Shown here one piece after another: positions 61,175 to 64,000 of a DNA stretch of 64,000 nucleotides; the stretch's first letter is position 1, and each line of letters begins with the position of its first letter. The stretch covers positions 1 to 64,000 of the forward strand of contig CAZFCB010000001.1 in assembly GCA_964517585.1 (NCBI GenBank). The letters are read 5' to 3'. This DNA is from JAGORY01 sp964517585. Lineage in GTDB: Bacteria > Patescibacteriota > Gracilibacteria > Peribacterales > Peribacteraceae. The notes beneath the pieces were generated by a model. It made no database searches and was not told the origin of the DNA. It saw only the letters and a program-made list of their open reading frames with translations. A program made the position numbers and the translations under genes.

Positions 61175-62047
61175 ATGGAGAGAAAAATCGTCACCCTCGG
61201 CCTCGTCCAGATGTCTATGACAGACAATAAGGAGGAAAACCTGAAGAAAGCCGTCGCAATGACAGAGAATGCTGCAAAAAAAGGCGCGAACATCGTGGTA
61301 CTGCCGGAACTATTTGCAGGTCCGTATTTCTGCATAGTTCCTAAGAATGAGAAAGAACTCGCACGTGCAGAACCGATCCCTGGTGAACTGAGTTCTGCAC
61401 TGTCGGTTCTGGCAAAACGCTTGCAGATTGTGCTTGTCGGAGGATCCATCTATGAACTGTCCGACGGAAAACGCTACAACACATCCTGCATCTTTGGTCC
61501 CAATGGCGAGACAATTGGCACGTACCGGAAGGCTCATATTCCACATGATCCTGGCTTCTTTGAGCAGGACTACTTTGGCAGTGGCAATGAAGTCATCACA
61601 GTACATGAAACACCGTTTGGAAAGATCGCCGTAGGAATTTGTTACGATCAGTGGTTTCCGGAGTTTGCGCGGATCGCTGCGTTGCGCGGTGCTGAACTCA
61701 TCGTCTATCCCACAGCGATCGGCAATAATCCCGAGGTAGAGCCTGCAGATCCTGATGTTCCCGAAAACTGGGAGCACATGTGGCGTGCTGCGCAGGTAGG
61801 TCACGCGGCAACAAACAATGTCTACATCGCAGCCGTGAATCGTGTCGGCAATGAAGGTGCAACACACTTCTTTGGCGGATCATTCGTCGCAGATCCATGT
61901 GCATCGACTCTCGTCCAAGGCAATGACACAGAAAAAGTTCTCCTCACAAAAATCGATATGTCACTTCCGAAAAAAGTGCAGACATCATGGAGATTTTTAC
62001 TCGAACGCCGACCGGATTTGTACGGTGATATCACGAAGAAGTTATGA
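61175..62047 (+). CDS. aguB: N-carbamoylputrescine amidohydrolase
   Basis: AguB hydrolyses N-carbamoylputrescine to putrescine, CO2 and ammonia. The nitrilase-fold triad is visible as Glu in LPELFAGPYF (about residue 47), Lys in YRKAHIPHDPGFFEQDYF (about 117) and Cys in GICYDQWFPE (about 152). The start at 61175 removes 39 residues of an unlikely upstream extension that overlaps nspC. It overlaps aguA as ATGA (62044-62047). Length 290 is normal. Confidence 0.93.
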   Translation: MERKIVTLGLVQMSMTDNKEENLKKAVAMTENAAKKGANIVVLPELFAGPYFCIVPKNEKELARAEPIPGELSSALSVLAKRLQIVLVGGSIYELSDGKRYNTSCIFGPNGETIGTYRKAHIPHDPGFFEQDYFGSGNEVITVHETPFGKIAVGICYDQWFPEFARIAALRGAELIVYPTAIGNNPEVEPADPDVPENWEHMWRAAQVGHAATNNVYIAAVNRVGNEGATHFFGGSFVADPCASTLVQGNDTEKVLLTKIDMSLPKKVQTSWRFLLERRPDLYGDITKKL

Positions 62048-63087
62048 CGAAACAAGAAACACCTTGGGCAAAAGGTTTCCGAATGCCTGCAGAATGGGCT
62101 CCACAAAGCGCTGTTTGGCTTGCGTGGCCATATAACCTGGAGGAGACGTGGGCAGGACACATTGATGGCGCCGAACAAGCATTCACAGAGATGATCGAAA
62201 TTATTTCACACTATGAAAACGTGGAACTTCTCGTGCAAAATGATGATGTAAAAAAACGTGCAATGACAAAAATAACAGCCTCGAAGACACATCTGAAGAA
62301 TCTCCATATTCACACCGTCAAAACAAGCGATATTTGGATTCGTGACTACGGTCCAATATTCGTACGAAAGGATTCTCCTCACGAAATCGGATTCACGAAA
62401 TGGACATACAATGCTTACGGAAATAAATATGACTCATTGTTACTGGATAATGATGTCGTAGATCATCTGCCGCTCCACAGTTTTCAACGTTTTGATACCG
62501 GCATCGTCCTTGAGGGTGGATCTATTGATGTCAACGGTACCGGAACACTTCTGACGACCGAAAGTTGCCTCCTGTCGCCAGACCGCAACCCGCACATGAC
62601 GAAACAGGACATCGAAAAAGCTCTTCTAGACTACCTAGGAGCCACAAACGTACTCTGGCTCGGAGAAGGCATAGAAGGCGATGACACAACGGGGCACATC
62701 GATGATCTCACGCGTTTTGTCGCTCAGTCCACCGTCATCACGGTCATCGAAGAAGACCCCAATGATACAAACTTCAAGCCGCTGCAAGAAAATGCCGAGC
62801 GCCTCCGTTCGATGAAAGACGAACACGGTACTCCACTCACTGTCATCGAAATGCCCATGCCGAAGAAGTTTGTCGTGAACGGCCGTCGCATGGCCGCAAC
62901 ACATGCAAATTTCCTGATCACCAATGAAGCTGTCCTTTTGCCAACCTATGCCCAGCCTACAGATGACATTGCGCGATCCATCCTCGAAAAATGTTTCCCT
63001 GACAGGAAAGTGATTGGCATCGACTGCAGAGAACTCATTTGGGGCTTTGGATCGATCCATTGTGCAACGCAACAGCAGCCGGCATAA
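62044..63087 (+). CDS. aguA: Agmatine deiminase
   Basis: AguA converts agmatine to N-carbamoylputrescine and ammonia. The 347-residue protein has FRMPAEWAPQSAVWLAWP at the N-terminus, IWIRDYGPIFV, FDTGIVLEGGSIDVNGTG, GDDTTGHIDDLTRFV (catalytic His) and IHCATQQQPA (catalytic Cys) at the end. All four catalytic segments of the guanidino-modifying superfamily are present. It completes the polyamine operon started at asd. A convergent folA gene follows after 17 bp. Confidence 0.95.
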   Translation: MTKQETPWAKGFRMPAEWAPQSAVWLAWPYNLEETWAGHIDGAEQAFTEMIEIISHYENVELLVQNDDVKKRAMTKITASKTHLKNLHIHTVKTSDIWIRDYGPIFVRKDSPHEIGFTKWTYNAYGNKYDSLLLDNDVVDHLPLHSFQRFDTGIVLEGGSIDVNGTGTLLTTESCLLSPDRNPHMTKQDIEKALLDYLGATNVLWLGEGIEGDDTTGHIDDLTRFVAQSTVITVIEEDPNDTNFKPLQENAERLRSMKDEHGTPLTVIEMPMPKKFVVNGRRMAATHANFLITNEAVLLPTYAQPTDDIARSILEKCFPDRKVIGIDCRELIWGFGSIHCATQQQPA

Positions 63088-63104
63088 ATTCGTGAAAGGA
63101 CAAA

Positions 63105-63617
63105 TTACATCCGATCGTATGTCAGAAACGTGTACGCATGTGCATGCTTCTGGTCAGCTGGATGTTCTATCTGCTCAACTTCAGTCCACTGGTCACCATC
63201 AAGATCCGGAAAGATGCTGTCGCCCTCAATGTCGGCATGCACACGGGTAAGATACACACGACCCGCGACAATCGGCGTGAAGCGATCTTCAAGCCACTGA
63301 TTGAAAAGATCCGATCCACCAATGATAAACACCTCTTCGTCTTCCGGAAGGCTTGTGTCGAGCATCGATAGAAGTGCATCAATGTCGGATGAGACTTCCA
63401 CGCCCTCAGTTGGCTGCATTGTGGATGACAATACGATATTGCGACGATCTGGAAGTGGCTTGCCAATCGATTCGTAGGTCTTCCTGCCCATGATGATGAC
63501 GTGCCCCTTCGTGAGCTCCTTAAAACGCTTCAGGTCATCTGGAAGCTGCCACGGTAGCTTGTTGTCTTTGCCGATCACGCCGTTTTCCGCGGCCGCAACG
63601 ATGAGAGAGATGATCAT
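63105..63617 (-). CDS. folA: Dihydrofolate reductase
   Basis: FolA reduces dihydrofolate to tetrahydrofolate with NADPH. The 170-residue protein has ISLIVAAAENGVIGKDNKLPWQLPDDLKRFKELT, VIIMGRKTYESIGKPLPDRRNIVLSS and VFIIGGSDLFNQ, all typical. I chose the ATG at 63617; the longer frame reads through a repetitive spacer. It lies downstream of thyA on the same strand, the usual thyA-folA pair. Confidence 0.94.
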   Translation of the reverse strand: MIISLIVAAAENGVIGKDNKLPWQLPDDLKRFKELTKGHVIIMGRKTYESIGKPLPDRRNIVLSSTMQPTEGVEVSSDIDALLSMLDTSLPEDEEVFIIGGSDLFNQWLEDRFTPIVAGRVYLTRVHADIEGDSIFPDLDGDQWTEVEQIEHPADQKHAHAYTFLTYDRM

Positions 63618-63632
63618 AATGAGAGTGTAAAG

Positions 63633-63695
63633 CGAATGTCGAATATAGAATACCGAATATCGTAAAACAATACGGCATTCGATATTCGACATTCG
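63633..63695. repeat. Inverted repeat in the thyA-folA spacer
   Basis: The motif CGAATGTCGAATAT (63633-63646) is repeated in reverse complement as ATATTCGACATTCG (63682-63695), forming a long imperfect hairpin. Related short ATTCGA units continue to 63709. It could be a weak terminator or a short repeat element. Confidence 0.55.
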
Positions 63696-63716
63696 AAATT
63701 CGAAATTCTACATTCC

Positions 63717-64000
63717 TCACACTGCTATCGGTGCCTTAATCCCCGGCTCTGGATCGTATTCAACAACTTCAATATCTTCGAATGTGAAATCAAAGATATT
63801 CTTTCTGTCCGGATTCAGTTTCAACGTCGGCAACTTCTTCGGGCTCCTCGTGAGCTGAAGTGCAGCCTGCTCAGTATGATTCAGATACAAATGTGCATCC
63901 CCAAGCGTGTGAACGAAGTCCCCTACTCTAAGCCCTGTAACTTGCGCAATCATGTGCGTAAGGAGTGCATAGGACGCGATGTTGAACGGTACACCAAGGA
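63717..64000 (-). CDS. thyA: Thymidylate synthase, C-terminal part (cut by the window edge)
   Basis: Thymidylate synthase methylates dUMP with methylene-tetrahydrofolate. The visible 94 residues are the C-terminal part: GVPFNIASYALLTHMIAQVTGLRVGDFVHTLGDAHLYLNH, then LKLNPDRKNIFDFTFEDIEVVEYDPEPGIKAPIAV at the end. These match ThyA and include the dUMP-binding NH-containing HLYLNH. The N-terminus with the catalytic Cys lies outside the window. It precedes folA in transcription order. Confidence 0.93.
   Translation of the reverse strand, partial: LGVPFNIASYALLTHMIAQVTGLRVGDFVHTLGDAHLYLNHTEQAALQLTRSPKKLPTLKLNPDRKNIFDFTFEDIEVVEYDPEPGIKAPIAV

Overview
The window is a 64 kb chromosomal segment of a bacterium with compact genes, many 4-bp ATGA overlaps, very few Shine-Dalgarno sequences and many start codons lying only 6-15 nt downstream of a -10 box. 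TGA acts as a stop (for example at the end of rsmA at 8529-8531), so the code is standard. Gene content and divergence suggest a Candidate Phyla Radiation / Patescibacteria lineage with a fairly rich metabolism, possibly Peregrinibacteria/Peribacteria-like. This placement is inference from style and content; no 16S rRNA gene is present. No phage, insertion sequence or CRISPR array was seen.

Layout. 0.1-6 kb: a large HExxH protein, an RmuC-like protein and a UvrD/PcrA helicase. 6-11 kb: an SLH-domain surface protein, rsmA (ksgA), a ComEC-like protein without its nuclease domain, a two-gene membrane/methyltransferase operon and tRNA-Glu(UUC). 11-18 kb: a sodium:solute symporter, an alpha/beta hydrolase, two N-formylglutamate amidohydrolase family paralogues, an MscS-type channel and a glutamate-cysteine ligase homologue. 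18-26 kb: a PIF1-like helicase, small envelope proteins, an AIM24 protein and a very unusual 1101-residue protein joining a (p)ppGpp hydrolase/synthetase-like N-half to a membrane EamA-like C-half. A tiny, strongly promoted Cys-peptide/RNA locus follows. 26-32 kb: pyrD, pyrG, a YtxH-like protein, a UvrC carrying an inserted acetyltransferase-like domain, and a glycosyltransferase. 32-38 kb: ribosomal protein L25, a hibernation factor, a four-gene operon of unknown function and a RecB-like nuclease. 38-45 kb: a VIT/CCC1 protein, a host-attachment-family protein, tRNA-Glu(CUC), a phospholipase D-like protein and rRNA methyltransferases (rlmI, rlmH, rlmD-like). 45-51 kb: a membrane metallopeptidase, sugar-nucleotide/glycan proteins, a SecD-like lipoprotein and a SecD with an inserted parvulin domain. 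51-54.5 kb: folB, folK, folE, a GNAT-like protein and a protein of unknown function. 54.5-63 kb: a PLP decarboxylase, aspartate kinase, asd, carboxy(nor)spermidine dehydrogenase and decarboxylase, aguB and aguA. 63-64 kb: folA and the 3' part of thyA.

How the genes work together. The 54.5-63 kb block reads as a near-complete arginine-to-spermidine route. A fold-III decarboxylase (if it uses arginine) gives agmatine; AguA and AguB give putrescine; LysC and Asd supply aspartate semialdehyde; the dehydrogenase/decarboxylase pair makes spermidine through carboxyspermidine. FolE, FolB, FolK, FolA and ThyA provide much of a folate/thymidylate pathway, and PyrD and PyrG belong to pyrimidine synthesis. 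Three dispersed copies of a structured repeat of about 120 bp sit in intergenic gaps and show compensatory base changes in two hairpins.

The strongest candidates for undescribed biology are the Rel-EamA fusion, the SecD-parvulin fusion, the UvrC-GNAT insertion, the structured repeat family, the four-gene unknown operon, and the short operator-controlled Cys-peptide transcript. All family assignments were made by reading motifs; no database search was run.
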